Shown here: positions 9,439 to 18,549 of the stretch, piece by piece
Layout: each line of letters opens with the position of its first letter
Numbering within the stretch: position 1 is the first letter of the stretch
Assembly (NCBI GenBank): GCA_029261925.1
Contig: JAJDAJ010000059.1
Coordinates: 1-55,976, forward strand
Reading direction: 5' to 3'
DNA length: 55,976 nt
Origin: Deltaproteobacteria bacterium
GTDB lineage: Bacteria > Myxococcota_A > UBA9160 > SZUA-336
Translations under genes and position numbers: made by a program
Notes under the pieces: generated by a model
Told to the model about the DNA's origin: nothing
The model's input: only the letters and a program-made list of their open reading frames with translations
Databases searched by the model: none

Positions 9439-10440
9439 CTAGGACGCGCCGCCCAGCATCTGCTCGGCCGCCGCGACCACCACCGCGGCCGTGCCCAGGC
9501 GGATGTCGTCGAGCGCCAGCACGAAGCCCAGGGCGGGCGCGTCCTCGCGCCCCGGGCGGATGCGGCCGACCTGGACCGCGCCCGCCTCCACCGCGGCCCG
9601 CGGGGACGGCAGCCCCGCGTCGCCGTCGCAGATCACGATGCCCGGCCCGTCGCGCCACAGCTCGATCGCCCGCTTGGGCTCCAGGCTGTGCGACAGGCCC
9701 AGGTGGACCACGGCCATGGCGCCGCTGAGCGTCGGCACGCGCACCCGGGTCAGCTCGATGGGCAGCGCGGGCGCGTGCAGCTGGCGCCGCAGCACCCCGC
9801 GCAGCTCCTCCTCGCCGCTGCTGTCGGCGCCCGGGGCGGCGCGCCCCACCAGCGGCAGGCAGTCGAACGCCAGCACGCCCGGGAACACCCGCGGGTCGGG
9901 CAGCTCGTCGCTCATCTGCAGCACGCTGATGGTCTGCTCCATCAGCTCGTCGATGCCCTCGCGCCCCGCGCCCGAGGCGGGCTCGAGCGTGGTGATGGTC
10001 GCGCGCGTGAGCTCCACCTCGCGCACCAGCACGCCCAGGACCCAGCCCAGCCCCGCGGCGATTCCGCGCGGCACCGCCACCCGGCTGGACGCCGCGGGCT
10101 GGCCGGGGCCGACCAGGGGCACGCCGGGATCGAGCTCGAGGACCCCGCTGGCGTCGATCAGTGGCGTGCCGGCGGCGTCGAGCGCCGGCAGCAGGCCGGG
10201 GAGCACCCCGGGCGCGGCGCAGATCACCAGGTCGCAGGCCGCCACCTCGTCGGGATCCACCGCGCGCGCCAGCAGATTCTCGCCGCGGAACTCGACCTCG
10301 GTGCCCTCGCCCTCGTCCGAGGCGTACACCCGCAGCTCGGTGATCGGCAGGCGTCGCTGCTCGAGCACGGCGATGACCTCGCCGCCGAGCACGCCCGTGG
10401 CACCCAGCAGGGCCACGCGCAGGCCGCGCTGCCCGCTCAC
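9439..10440 (-). CDS. Usg-like aspartate-semialdehyde dehydrogenase paralogue lacking catalytic Cys/His
   Basis: A 333-aa protein with the Asd fold. It has Rossmann motif LLGATGVLGGEV (residues 11-22), the SGAGREGIDEL segment (156-166) and RVPTLSGA (about 234-241). At the position of the nucleophile (normally NPNCST) it reads VPRGIA (123-128), with glycine replacing cysteine. The catalytic histidine of the GHS motif is alanine (A241). It therefore should not be an active dehydrogenase and resembles the USG-1 group. It starts at a GTG overlapping the leuB stop as GTGA and precedes truA. The function of Usg proteins is unknown to me. Automated annotation as asd would be misleading. Confidence 0.88.
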   Translation of the reverse strand: MSGQRGLRVALLGATGVLGGEVIAVLEQRRLPITELRVYASDEGEGTEVEFRGENLLARAVDPDEVAACDLVICAAPGVLPGLLPALDAAGTPLIDASGVLELDPGVPLVGPGQPAASSRVAVPRGIAAGLGWVLGVLVREVELTRATITTLEPASGAGREGIDELMEQTISVLQMSDELPDPRVFPGVLAFDCLPLVGRAAPGADSSGEEELRGVLRRQLHAPALPIELTRVRVPTLSGAMAVVHLGLSHSLEPKRAIELWRDGPGIVICDGDAGLPSPRAAVEAGAVQVGRIRPGREDAPALGFVLALDDIRLGTAAVVVAAAEQMLGGAS

Positions 10441-11501
10441 GAGCCCCCCAGCGCGGCGCGCACGCGCTCGCCCATCTCGCGCGTGCCGATCGGCTTCTCG
10501 TCGCCCCGCGCCAGGTCCGCGGTGCGCCAGCCGTCCGCCAGCACCGCGTCGACCGCCGCGCGCACGCGCGCCGCCGCGTCGGGCCGCTCGAGTGCGTGCT
10601 CGAGCAGCATGGCCACGCTCAGGATGGTCGCCAGCGGGTTGGCGGCGTCGCGCCCGGCGATGTCGGGCGCGCTGCCGTGTACCGGCTCGAACAGGCCGCG
10701 GCCGCCGTCGCCCACGCTGGCCGAGGGCAGCATGCCCAGCGAGCCCGTGATCATGGCCGCCTCGTCGCTGATGATGTCGCCGAAGAGGTTCGGACAGAGC
10801 ACGGTGTCGAAGCTGGCCGCGTCGCGCAGCAGGACCATGGCCATGCTGTCCACGAGCTGGTGCTCGAGCGTCACGTCGGGGAACTCCGGGGCGACGTCCT
10901 CGACGATCTCGTTCCAGAACGCGCTCACATCCAGCACGTTGGCCTTGTGCACGTTGGTGACCTTCTTCCGCCGCCGCCCCGCCGTCTCGAAGGCGACGCG
11001 CGCGATCCGGCGCACCTCCGGCTCGGTGTAGACCATGGTGTTGAACGCCCGCCGCACGCCCCCGACCTCGTCGCGGCCGCGGGGCTCACCGTAGTAGATG
11101 CCGCCGGTCAGCTCCCGCACCACGATCAGATCCACGCCCTCCACGCACTCGGGCCGCAGCGGGCTGGCGTCGGCCAGCGCCGGGATCACGGGCGCGGGAC
11201 GCAGGTTGGCATAGAGCTCGAGCTCCTTGCGCAGCCCCAGCAGGCCGCGCTCGGGCTTGCGGTCCTGCTCGAGACCGTCCCAGCGCGGGCCGCCGACCGC
11301 GCCCAGCAGCACCACGCCGCAGGCGTGCGCGCGTTCCAGCGTGTCGGGGGGCAGGGGCACGTCGGTCTCGTCGAGCGCCGCGCCGCCGATCAGGCCCGTC
11401 TCGGTCTCGACGTCGGGCGCCACGCGGGCGAGCACCTCGACCGCCTCGCGGATCACCTCGGGACCGATCCCGTCCCCCGGCAGCACCAGCACGCGCGTCA
11501 A
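10437..11501 (-). CDS. leuB: 3-isopropylmalate dehydrogenase
   Basis: A 354-aa enzyme that oxidatively decarboxylates 3-isopropylmalate in leucine synthesis with NAD+. Motifs: LPGDGIGPEV at the N-terminus, VRELTGGIYYGEPRG for substrate binding, and HGSAPDIAGRDAANPLA near the coenzyme site. It starts at TTG one base after the leuA stop. The gene order leuA-leuB-usg is clear; leuC and leuD are not in the window. Confidence 0.96.
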   Translation of the reverse strand: MTRVLVLPGDGIGPEVIREAVEVLARVAPDVETETGLIGGAALDETDVPLPPDTLERAHACGVVLLGAVGGPRWDGLEQDRKPERGLLGLRKELELYANLRPAPVIPALADASPLRPECVEGVDLIVVRELTGGIYYGEPRGRDEVGGVRRAFNTMVYTEPEVRRIARVAFETAGRRRKKVTNVHKANVLDVSAFWNEIVEDVAPEFPDVTLEHQLVDSMAMVLLRDAASFDTVLCPNLFGDIISDEAAMITGSLGMLPSASVGDGGRGLFEPVHGSAPDIAGRDAANPLATILSVAMLLEHALERPDAAARVRAAVDAVLADGWRTADLARGDEKPIGTREMGERVRAALGGS

Positions 11502-11502
11502 C

Positions 11503-13050
11503 TCAGATCCCCCGCAGCGAGCTCACGCCGCTGGACCGGCGCTGCTCGAGCTTGTTGAGCGCGTGAATGTAGGCGTTCGCGCTCGCCACCAGGATGTCGG
11601 TGTCGGCGCCCTGTCCGATCGTACGCACACCCTCCTCCTCGAGCGTGACGCTGACCTCGCCCTGCGCGTCGATCCCGCTGGTGACCGCGTTGACCTGGTA
11701 GCGCAGCAGCTGCGCCTTGGTCCCCGTCAGCTCCTCGATCGCCTTGAAGATCGCGTCCACCGGGCCCGTGCCCAGGGCTGCCGTCTTGCGCACCTCGCCG
11801 TCCACGCTGATCTCGACGGTCGCCGTCGGCGTCGCGAACGTGCCCGCCACCACCGCGATCCGCTCCATGCGGTACGTGGACTCGATGCGCAGCATCTGGT
11901 CGGTGACCAGGGCCTCGATGTCCTCGTTGTAGATCGTCTTCTTGGCGTCGGCGAGCTGCTTGAAGCGCCGGAAGGCCTCGTTCACGTCGACCTTCTCGGT
12001 GTCGTATCCCAGCTCGCGCAGGCGATCGGCGAAGGCGTGGCGGCCGCTGTGCTTGCCCAGCACCAGCTCGTTGGACGCGCGCCCCACCGAGTCGGGCGTC
12101 ATGATCTCGTAGGTCAGCGCGTTGTTGAGCACGCCGTGCTGGTGGATCCCCGCCTCGTGGGCGAAGGCGTTCTCGCCCACGATCGCCTTGTTCGGCTGCA
12201 CCTGCACGCCGATCACCGTCGAGAGCAGGCGGCTGGTCGGGTAGATCTCGGTGGTCTGGACCCCCGTGTGGAGGCCGTCGAAGTAGCCGGCCCGCGTCCG
12301 CAGCGCCATCACGACCTCTTCCAGCGCCGTGTTGCCCGCGCGCTCGCCGATCCCGTTGACCGTGCACTCGACCTGACGCGCCACGGCGAGAACCGCGGCG
12401 ATCGAGTTGGCCACGGACAGGCCCAGATCGTCGTGGCAGTGCACGGAGTACACGACACCATCCGATCCGGACACGTTCTCGCGCAGGTAGCGGATCAGGT
12501 CGGCGTACTCGAAGGGCGTGGTGTAGCCGACGGTGTCGGGCACGTTGAGCACCTGGGCTCCGGACGCGACGGCCGCGCTGTAGACCTCGACCAGGAAGTC
12601 GCGGTCGCTGCGCGTGGCGTCCTCGGCCGAGAACTCGACCTGCAGACCACTGGCACGGGCGCGATCGACCGCGCGCCGCACCTGCTCGAGCACCTGCTCG
12701 CGACTCATGCGCAGCTTGTCGCGCATGTGGATCTCGCTGGTCGCGATGAAGGTGTGCAGGCGGCCCCGCGCGGCCGGCCGCAGCGCCTCGATCACGCGGT
12801 CCACGTCGGCATCGCCCGTGCGCGCAAGCCCGCAGATGACCGGGCCCTCGATCTGCTCGGCGATCGCGCGCACGGCGTCGAAGTCGCCCTGCGAGGCGGC
12901 CGGGAAGCCCGCCTCCATCACGTCCACGCCCAGGCGCGCCAGCTGCCGCGCCAGCACGAGCTTTTCCTCGAAGTTCATGCTGCAGCCCGGCGACTGCTCG
13001 CCGTCGCGCAGGGTGGTGTCGAAGATCCAGACGCGACCGTCGTCAGGCAT
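11503..13050 (-). CDS. leuA: 2-isopropylmalate synthase
   Basis: A 515-aa enzyme that condenses acetyl-CoA with 2-oxoisovalerate, the first committed step of leucine synthesis. FDTTLRDGEQSPG is the HMGL-like signature, HCHDDLGLSVANS carries metal ligands, and GIGERAGNTALEE is the third motif. The C-terminal LeuA dimer domain (about residues 390-510) normally binds leucine for feedback inhibition. The ATG overlaps the pssA stop by 8 bp. Confidence 0.96.
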   Translation of the reverse strand: MPDDGRVWIFDTTLRDGEQSPGCSMNFEEKLVLARQLARLGVDVMEAGFPAASQGDFDAVRAIAEQIEGPVICGLARTGDADVDRVIEALRPAARGRLHTFIATSEIHMRDKLRMSREQVLEQVRRAVDRARASGLQVEFSAEDATRSDRDFLVEVYSAAVASGAQVLNVPDTVGYTTPFEYADLIRYLRENVSGSDGVVYSVHCHDDLGLSVANSIAAVLAVARQVECTVNGIGERAGNTALEEVVMALRTRAGYFDGLHTGVQTTEIYPTSRLLSTVIGVQVQPNKAIVGENAFAHEAGIHQHGVLNNALTYEIMTPDSVGRASNELVLGKHSGRHAFADRLRELGYDTEKVDVNEAFRRFKQLADAKKTIYNEDIEALVTDQMLRIESTYRMERIAVVAGTFATPTATVEISVDGEVRKTAALGTGPVDAIFKAIEELTGTKAQLLRYQVNAVTSGIDAQGEVSVTLEEEGVRTIGQGADTDILVASANAYIHALNKLEQRRSSGVSSLRGI

Positions 13051-13855
13051 CGGGCGTCTCCGCGGGCACGTCCGGGGACACGCCGAGCACGTCGCGTCCG
13101 GTCCACCAGCGGTGCAGCAGGATCGCCGGGCCGGAGCCCACGAAGATCAGGCCGACCGCGAAGAACATCCACTCGTGGTTGAGCAGCAGGCCGACCGAGA
13201 GCAGGACCATCGCCACCAGTGCCGGATAGGAGTTGCGGTCCAGCCGGACCAGCTTGAGGCTCGGGTACGGCACCGGGCTGACCATGAGCAGCGCCAGCGC
13301 CGCGAAGCCCAGCGTCAGCACCCAGCCCACCAGGCGCTGCTGCGAGGGATCGACCCCCAGCCAGGTCACGAACCAGACGGTGGCCGCGACCATGCCGCCG
13401 GCGAAGGTGCTGGGCACGCCGTGGTACCAGGCCGAGTCGCTGGCCTGGGCATCCACGTTGAAGCGCGCCAGACGCAGCGCCGCGCAGAGCACGAAGAGCG
13501 CCGCGATCAGCCAGCCGCGGCCCACCGGCACCAGCGCCCAGTTGTACATCAGCAGCGCGGGCGCCAGCCCGAAGGAGACCAGGTCCGACAGCGAGTCGTA
13601 CTCGAGCCCGAAGGCGCTGGTGGCATTGGTCGCGCGGGCGATGCGCCCGTCGAGCATGTCACAGATCCCCGCGAGCACGATGAACAGGGCCGCGCGGTCG
13701 AAGTGACCGTGCGTGGCCTGGATGATCGAGGCGAAGCCCAGCAGCAGCGCCGCGCTGGTCACCAGGTTCGGCAGCAGGTAGACCGCCCGCCGGTTCCCGC
13801 GGCCGCGACGCCGGCTACGGCGCCGCCGGGGCATGCGTTCTGGCGCCCCGCGCAC
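13043..13855 (-). CDS. pssA: CDP-diacylglycerol-serine O-phosphatidyltransferase
   Basis: A 270-aa integral membrane enzyme that makes phosphatidylserine. The CDP-alcohol phosphatidyltransferase motif, DGRIARATNA followed by EYDSLSD, lies at about residues 69-89, and several hydrophobic helices follow. Arg-rich residues precede the first helix. The start may be GTG at 13855 or ATG at 13834. It sits between ilvC and leuA, an arrangement known from other deltaproteobacteria. The usual upstream enzyme cdsA is not in the window, although its customary slot beside uppS is present. Confidence 0.9.
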   Translation of the reverse strand: MRGAPERMPRRRRSRRRGRGNRRAVYLLPNLVTSAALLLGFASIIQATHGHFDRAALFIVLAGICDMLDGRIARATNATSAFGLEYDSLSDLVSFGLAPALLMYNWALVPVGRGWLIAALFVLCAALRLARFNVDAQASDSAWYHGVPSTFAGGMVAATVWFVTWLGVDPSQQRLVGWVLTLGFAALALLMVSPVPYPSLKLVRLDRNSYPALVAMVLLSVGLLLNHEWMFFAVGLIFVGSGPAILLHRWWTGRDVLGVSPDVPAETPDA

Positions 13856-13861
13856 TTGGGG

Positions 13862-14878
13862 TCAGTTCCTCGCGCGATCCACGAGCTTGTTCTGCTCGAG
13901 CCAGGGCATGAGCGCGCGCAGCTTGCGGCCTGTTTCCTCCGACGGGTGCTCCTCGCCGAGGCGGTTGAGCGCCTTGAACATGGGCTTGCCGGCGGTGTTC
14001 TCGAGCAGGAACTCGCGCGCGAACGCACCCGACTGGATCTCGGCCAGGATGCGCTTCATCTCCGCCTTGACCTCGGGGTTGACCACCCGCGGCCCGCGCG
14101 TCAGGTCGCCGTACTGCGCCGTGTTCGAGATCGAGTAGCGCATGTTGGCGATGCCGCCCTCGTAGATCAGGTCCACGATCAGCTTCATCTCGTGGATGCA
14201 CTCGAAGTACGCCATCTCGGGCGCGTAGCCGGCCTCGATCAGGGTCTCGAAGCCCGCCTGCATCAGCGCGGTGAGCCCGCCGCAGAGCACGGCCTGCTCG
14301 CCGAAGAGGTCCGTCTCGGTCTCCTCGCGGATGCTGGTCTCGATCACGCCCGCACGGCCGCCGCCGATGCCCTTGGCGTAGGCCAGCGCCACCTGCAGGG
14401 TGTCGCCGGTGGGATCGCAGTCCACCGCGACCAGGCAGGGCACGCCGCCGCCGCGGCTGTAGGTATCGCGGACCAGGTGACCGGGTCCCTTCGGCGCGAC
14501 CATGAAGGCGTTGACGCCCTCGGCCGGCTGGATGCAGCCGAAGTGGAAGTTGAAGCCGTGCGCCAGGGCCAGGTAGTTGCCGGGCTTGAGGTTCGGCTGG
14601 ATCTCGGCCTCGTAGATCGAGGCCATGTGCTCGTCGGGCAGCGTCATCATGATGACGTCGGCCTCGGCCACGGCGTCGGCCACGGTCTTGACCAGCAGGC
14701 CCTCGTTGCTGGCCTTGGTCCACGTCGGCGAGCCCTGGCGCAGCCCCACCCGCACGTCGATCCCGCTGTCGCGCAGGTTCAGGGAGTGGGCGTGTCCCTG
14801 GCTGCCGTAGCCGAGGATCGCCACGGTCTTGCCCTCGAGGCGGGCCAGGTCGGCATCCTTGTCGTAGTAGACCTTCAT
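13862..14878 (-). CDS. ilvC: Ketol-acid reductoisomerase (class I)
   Basis: A 338-aa class I enzyme of valine/isoleucine synthesis. The NADPH-binding loop is [31 protein letters not shown], and the metal-binding Asp/Glu in the [12 protein letters not shown] and [13 protein letters not shown] segments, follow. The frame is open upstream, but ATG at 14876-14878 gives the standard [11 protein letters not shown] start with AGGAG 9 nt ahead. The leader contains a hairpin and three 13-bp repeats (separate entries). Confidence 0.97.
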   Translation of the reverse strand: MKVYYDKDADLARLEGKTVAILGYGSQGHAHSLNLRDSGIDVRVGLRQGSPTWTKASNEGLLVKTVADAVAEADVIMMTLPDEHMASIYEAEIQPNLKPGNYLALAHGFNFHFGCIQPAEGVNAFMVAPKGPGHLVRDTYSRGGGVPCLVAVDCDPTGDTLQVALAYAKGIGGGRAGVIETSIREETETDLFGEQAVLCGGLTALMQAGFETLIEAGYAPEMAYFECIHEMKLIVDLIYEGGIANMRYSISNTAQYGDLTRGPRVVNPEVKAEMKRILAEIQSGAFAREFLLENTAGKPMFKALNRLGEEHPSEETGRKLRALMPWLEQNKLVDRARN

Positions 14879-14922
14879 CTCGGGGGGCTCCTGTTGGGGG
14901 GTGCGATGCCTCGGGCGACCCG

Positions 14923-14957
14923 GGCTGCGTCCGGGAGCGCGTCCCGGGAACGCAGCC
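14923..14957 (-). promoter_or_regulatory. Strong hairpin in the ilvC leader
   Basis: GGCTGCGT+CCGGGA pairs with TCCCGG+ACGCAGCC (14 bp, with a 2-nt GA bulge) around a 5-nt loop. It ends 45 nt upstream of the ilvC start. No T-tract follows on the minus strand, so it is either a leader structure or a weak terminator for tsaB. Confidence 0.5.
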
Positions 14958-14965
14958 GGACACGG

Positions 14966-15004
14966 ATCCGGAAAACAGATCCGGAAAACAGGTCCGGAAA
15001 ATCG
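14966..15004. repeat. Three tandem 13-bp repeats upstream of ilvC
   Basis: ATCCGGAAAACAG occurs twice in perfect tandem, then once as GTCCGGAAAATCG. The array lies about 90-125 nt upstream of the ilvC start, next to the leader hairpin. The phased A-runs and 13-bp spacing could form a protein-binding site or a curved upstream promoter element; neither is proven. Confidence 0.8.
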
Positions 15005-15045
15005 CCCGCGAATCAAGATGTTACCGATCCAGATCGGCAGCCGGG

Positions 15046-15753
15046 CTAGGGTATTCGGTCGCTCCCGCGCTGTAAAGCGGCCGGCCGGGCGTCCGAGCCG
15101 CGAAGATAGCGCGGCTCCACGTCGGCCGGATCCAGGGCCCCGCCCGCCGCGGCCTGGCGCGCGCCGAGCACGCCCACGTCGGCCGCCCGCGGGGTCAGGC
15201 CCGCAGCGGCCCAGCGCACCCGCGCGCCGAGCAGGGGCTCGAGCAGCTCGCGGTGGCGGTCGGCGCCGGAGCCGAGCACGGTGACCTCGCCGGCGCCGGG
15301 CAGCAGCTCCACCACCTCCTGCGGGTCGCAGACCCGGTCGTCGGCCCGCGGCCCGGCGTCGGGGCCGTACAGGCCCGCGTAGACCTGGCCGCGCCGCGCA
15401 TCCAGGAGCGGCAGCACGCCGGCGGCGCCGGGCGCGCGCAGCGCGAGCGCGGCCAGCGTGGAGACGGGCGCCAGCTTCCGCCGGGTGCCGAAGGCCAGCC
15501 CCAGCGCCGTCGCCAGGCCGATGCGCAGCCCCGTGAACGTGCCGGGCCCGATCGAGAGCGCGATCAGCTCGACCTGCTCCAGGCCGCGCCCGGCCGCCGC
15601 CAGCAGCCCGTCGAGCTCCGCGAGCAGGCGCGCGGCGTGGCGCTGGCGCCCGTCCAGCTCGCGCTCGGCCAGCAGCCGCTCCCCCTCGAGCAGCGCCACG
15701 CTGCCGGTCTCGGTCGCGGTCTCCAGCGCGACGATCAGGGGCACGGCGCCCAT
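15046..15753 (-). CDS. tsaB: tRNA threonylcarbamoyladenosine biosynthesis protein TsaB
   Basis: A 235-aa ASKHA-fold protein, partner of TsaD and TsaE in t6A37 synthesis. Motifs: [15 protein letters not shown] at the N-terminus and [15 protein letters not shown], the family signature. The C-terminal half is shorter and Ala-rich, as is normal. ATG at 15753 is 13 nt after the rseP stop. No tsaD, tsaE or rimI is nearby. Confidence 0.93.
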   Translation of the reverse strand: MGAVPLIVALETATETGSVALLEGERLLAERELDGRQRHAARLLAELDGLLAAAGRGLEQVELIALSIGPGTFTGLRIGLATALGLAFGTRRKLAPVSTLAALALRAPGAAGVLPLLDARRGQVYAGLYGPDAGPRADDRVCDPQEVVELLPGAGEVTVLGSGADRHRELLEPLLGARVRWAAAGLTPRAADVGVLGARQAAAGGALDPADVEPRYLRGSDARPAALQRGSDRIP

Positions 15754-15766
15754 CCGACCCGGGGCC

Positions 15767-17392
15767 TCAGACGAGCCCGCGGAAGAAGCCGACGATGCCT
15801 TCCCAGTTGCGCGAGATGTCGTTCCAGAACGCGAAGCCCATCAGCACCAGGATGAAACTCAGGCCGACGGCCTGCGCCCAGTCGCGCGCGCGGTCGGGCA
15901 GCGGTCCGCCGCGCGCCCACTCCGCCAGGGTCAGGACGATCGTGCCGCCGTCGAGCACGGGGATCGGCAGCAGGTTGAGGATCGCCAGGTTCACGCTGAT
16001 CAGCGCCATGAGCTGGATGAACTCGCGCCAGGACGACTGGAAGCTGTCGGCCGCGAGCTGGCCGATCCCGATCGGCCCCGCGACGCTGCCCAGCCCCACG
16101 TTGCCGCGCAGCATCTCCCAGAGGCCGCGCAGCATGCCGCCGGTCATGCGCACGGTGGTGGTCGTGCCCAGCCACAGGGCGGCGATCGGGTTGCGCTCGG
16201 TCAGGAAGTGGATCTCGCCCCCGACGGTGATCGGCGCGGGCGCGACGCCGATGCTGTAGTGCGTCTCGATCGAGCCGTCGGGCATGGGAATCGGTGCGCG
16301 CTGGGGCGACAGCCGGGTCTCGATGCGCTCGCCGCCGCGCAGCAGCACGATCTCGAGCTCGCGGCCCTCGCTGGCGCGGATCACCTCGATCAGCTCGTCG
16401 CGGCTGCGGATCGGCCGGTCGTCGATGCGCGCGATGATGTCGCCGGCCTCGATGCCCGCCTGACGCGCCGGCGTCGCGGGGCTGACCTGCACGATGGCGA
16501 AGTCCACGGGCCAGATACCCAGCGCCTCGAGCCCGCGGTCGGGCAGCGGCGGGGCCAGCTCCAGCGTGCGCTGCTCGGTGGCCTTGCCGGCCGGGCGCGT
16601 CACCGCGACCTCGACGGGCAGCTCGGCGCGGGCCAGCTCGGTCTCGAGCGCGTACACGTCGTGGATCTCGCGGCCGGCGACCGCGACGATCCGGTCGCCG
16701 GTCTCCAGGCCGGCCCGCCCCGCGGGGCTGGCGGGATCGGGCACGGCGATCACGGCCGCCTGCCCCATGGCCTGCACACCGATCGGCCCCAGGCCTCCCG
16801 CGGCGCGCTCGCGCTCCAGCGCCAGCTCGACGCGCTCGCCCCCGCGCTCCACCGTGACGCTGACGGGGACCGCCTCGCTGTCGCCCAGCGCGCGCGTCAG
16901 CTCGCGCCAGAGCTCGATGGGCTCGCCCTCGACGGCCACGATCCGATCGCCGGGCCGCACGCCGGCCTCCGCGGCAGCCGAGCCGGGCAGCACCGCGCCG
17001 ACCCGCGTGGTTCGCTCGGGAAGGCCCGCGAGCATCGCCACGCACGCGAAGAGCACCACCGGAAGTGCGAAGTTCATCGCCGGTCCGGCGACCGCGATGG
17101 CGATGCGCTGCCAGGGCGGCTTGTGGTTGAAGGCGCGGGCGCGCTCCTCGACCGCGAGCTCCTCGCCGGGAATCTCGCCGAGCATCTTGACGAAGCCGCC
17201 CAGGGGCAGCGCCGAGATCGCGTACTCGGTCTCGCCCACGCGCTTGCGCAGCAGCACCGGCCCGAAGCCGAGCGAGAACTTCTCCACCTTCACGTCGCAC
17301 CACTTGGCGACGAGGAAGTGCCCCAGCTCGTGGATGAAGATCAGCACCCCGAGCAGGATCAGGAAAGGCAGCACGGCATCACCCAGGCTCAT
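15767..17392 (-). CDS. rseP: Site-2 intramembrane metalloprotease RseP with three PDZ domains
   Basis: A 541-aa protein. HELGH (residues 21-25) in the first membrane helix binds zinc; LPIPVLDGG near residue 475 supplies the third ligand. Between them I can mark three PDZ-like units: about 128-195 (PGSAAAEAGVRPGDRI), 210-280 (PASPAGRAGLETGDRI) and 297-362 (PATPARQAGIEAGDII). The E. coli enzyme has two in about 450 aa, so one unit is extra. It cleaves anti-sigma factors or remnant signal peptides in the inner membrane. ATG overlaps the dxr stop as ATGA. Confidence 0.93.
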   Translation of the reverse strand: MSLGDAVLPFLILLGVLIFIHELGHFLVAKWCDVKVEKFSLGFGPVLLRKRVGETEYAISALPLGGFVKMLGEIPGEELAVEERARAFNHKPPWQRIAIAVAGPAMNFALPVVLFACVAMLAGLPERTTRVGAVLPGSAAAEAGVRPGDRIVAVEGEPIELWRELTRALGDSEAVPVSVTVERGGERVELALERERAAGGLGPIGVQAMGQAAVIAVPDPASPAGRAGLETGDRIVAVAGREIHDVYALETELARAELPVEVAVTRPAGKATEQRTLELAPPLPDRGLEALGIWPVDFAIVQVSPATPARQAGIEAGDIIARIDDRPIRSRDELIEVIRASEGRELEIVLLRGGERIETRLSPQRAPIPMPDGSIETHYSIGVAPAPITVGGEIHFLTERNPIAALWLGTTTTVRMTGGMLRGLWEMLRGNVGLGSVAGPIGIGQLAADSFQSSWREFIQLMALISVNLAILNLLPIPVLDGGTIVLTLAEWARGGPLPDRARDWAQAVGLSFILVLMGFAFWNDISRNWEGIVGFFRGLV

Positions 17393-18549
17393 CGACTCTG
17401 CTCCGCGACCCGGGCGAGCGCCGTCTCCCGCGCCCTGCGGTCCGCCTCGCGGACCTCGTCGAGCGCCAGGCCTGGCGTGACCGGCTCCGTATCCAGCACC
17501 TCTTCGGCGAGGCGCGCGATTCCCGTGAAGGATAGCGCTCCGTCGAGGAAGGCCTGCACCGCGACCTCGTTGGCGGCGTTGAGCACGGCCGGGGCCGTGC
17601 CTCCCGCCTCGAGCACGCGTGACACCAGGCGCAGCGCGGGGAAGCGCTCCGGATCGGGCGCCTCGAAGTGCAGCGCCCCCAGCGCGATCAGGTCCAGGGG
17701 CGCCAGGTCCGGCAGCGGCAGGCGCTCGGGCATGCCCAGCGCGTAGGCGATGGGGATGCGCATGTCGGGCGCCCCGAGCTGCGCCAGCCAGCTTCCGTCG
17801 GTGTACTCGACCAGCGAGTGCACGATGCTCTCGGGGTGCACGATCACCCCGATCCGCTCGGGCGGCAGGTCGAACAGCCAGCGCGCCTCGATCACCTCGA
17901 ACGCCTTGTTCATCAGCGTGGCGGAGTCGATCGTGATCTTGGGCCCCATGTCCCAGTTCGGGTGCGCCAGCGCCTGCTCGGGCGTCGCGGCCTCGATCTC
18001 GGCGGCGCTGGCGCCGCGAAACGGCCCGCCCGAGGCGGTCAGCCAGATGCGCGCGACCGCGGACGCCGGGTGGCCCGCGAGGCACTGGGCGATCGCCACG
18101 TGCTCCGAGTCGAGCGGCCGCAGCTCGGCGCCGCTGCGACGCGCCTCCTGGAGCACCAGCTGGCCGGCGGTGACCAGCACCTCCTTGTTGGCGAGCGCGA
18201 CGTCGTTGCCCGCGCGCAGCGCCTCGACCACGGGCTCCAGCCCCACGCTGCCCACGAGCGCGCCGATCACCAGGTCAGCCGGGCAGCGCGCGACCTCGAG
18301 CAGGCCCTCGGGCCCCGAGATCACGCGCAGCTGCGGATCGCCGACCGCGTCGCGGACGCGCACGGCGTCCTCGGCGCTGCCCACCGAGACGAGCTCGGGC
18401 CGGTGCTGCTTGACCTGCTGCACCAGCAGCTCGACGTTGCGCCCCGCCGCCAGCGCCACGCAGCGCAGCCGGTCGGGGAAGCGCGCCAGGACGTCGAGCG
18501 TCTGGGTACCGATCGATCCGGTCGAGCCGAGCAGCGCGATCCGCTTCAC
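17389..18549 (-). CDS. dxr: 1-deoxy-D-xylulose-5-phosphate reductoisomerase
   Basis: A 386-aa NADPH enzyme that makes MEP in isoprenoid synthesis. LLGSTGSIGTQTLDV is the coenzyme loop; ALANKEVLV and LDSEHVAIAQCL carry substrate and metal ligands, and ASGGPFRG is the flexible loop region. The start is GTG at 18547-18549, overlapping the uppS stop as GTGA. The frame is open upstream inside uppS but without similarity. In many relatives cdsA lies between uppS and dxr; here the two genes overlap directly. Confidence 0.96.
   Translation of the reverse strand: MKRIALLGSTGSIGTQTLDVLARFPDRLRCVALAAGRNVELLVQQVKQHRPELVSVGSAEDAVRVRDAVGDPQLRVISGPEGLLEVARCPADLVIGALVGSVGLEPVVEALRAGNDVALANKEVLVTAGQLVLQEARRSGAELRPLDSEHVAIAQCLAGHPASAVARIWLTASGGPFRGASAAEIEAATPEQALAHPNWDMGPKITIDSATLMNKAFEVIEARWLFDLPPERIGVIVHPESIVHSLVEYTDGSWLAQLGAPDMRIPIAYALGMPERLPLPDLAPLDLIALGALHFEAPDPERFPALRLVSRVLEAGGTAPAVLNAANEVAVQAFLDGALSFTGIARLAEEVLDTEPVTPGLALDEVREADRRARETALARVAEQSR

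Noticed and set aside
9439..10440. Annotation as functional aspartate-semialdehyde dehydrogenase
   Set aside because: Catalytic Cys and His are both missing, so the asd symbol was not used.
17466..17477. GCCAGGCCTGGC palindrome inside dxr
   Set aside because: It shares only the GCCAGGC half with the repeat core and is a chance codon pattern.
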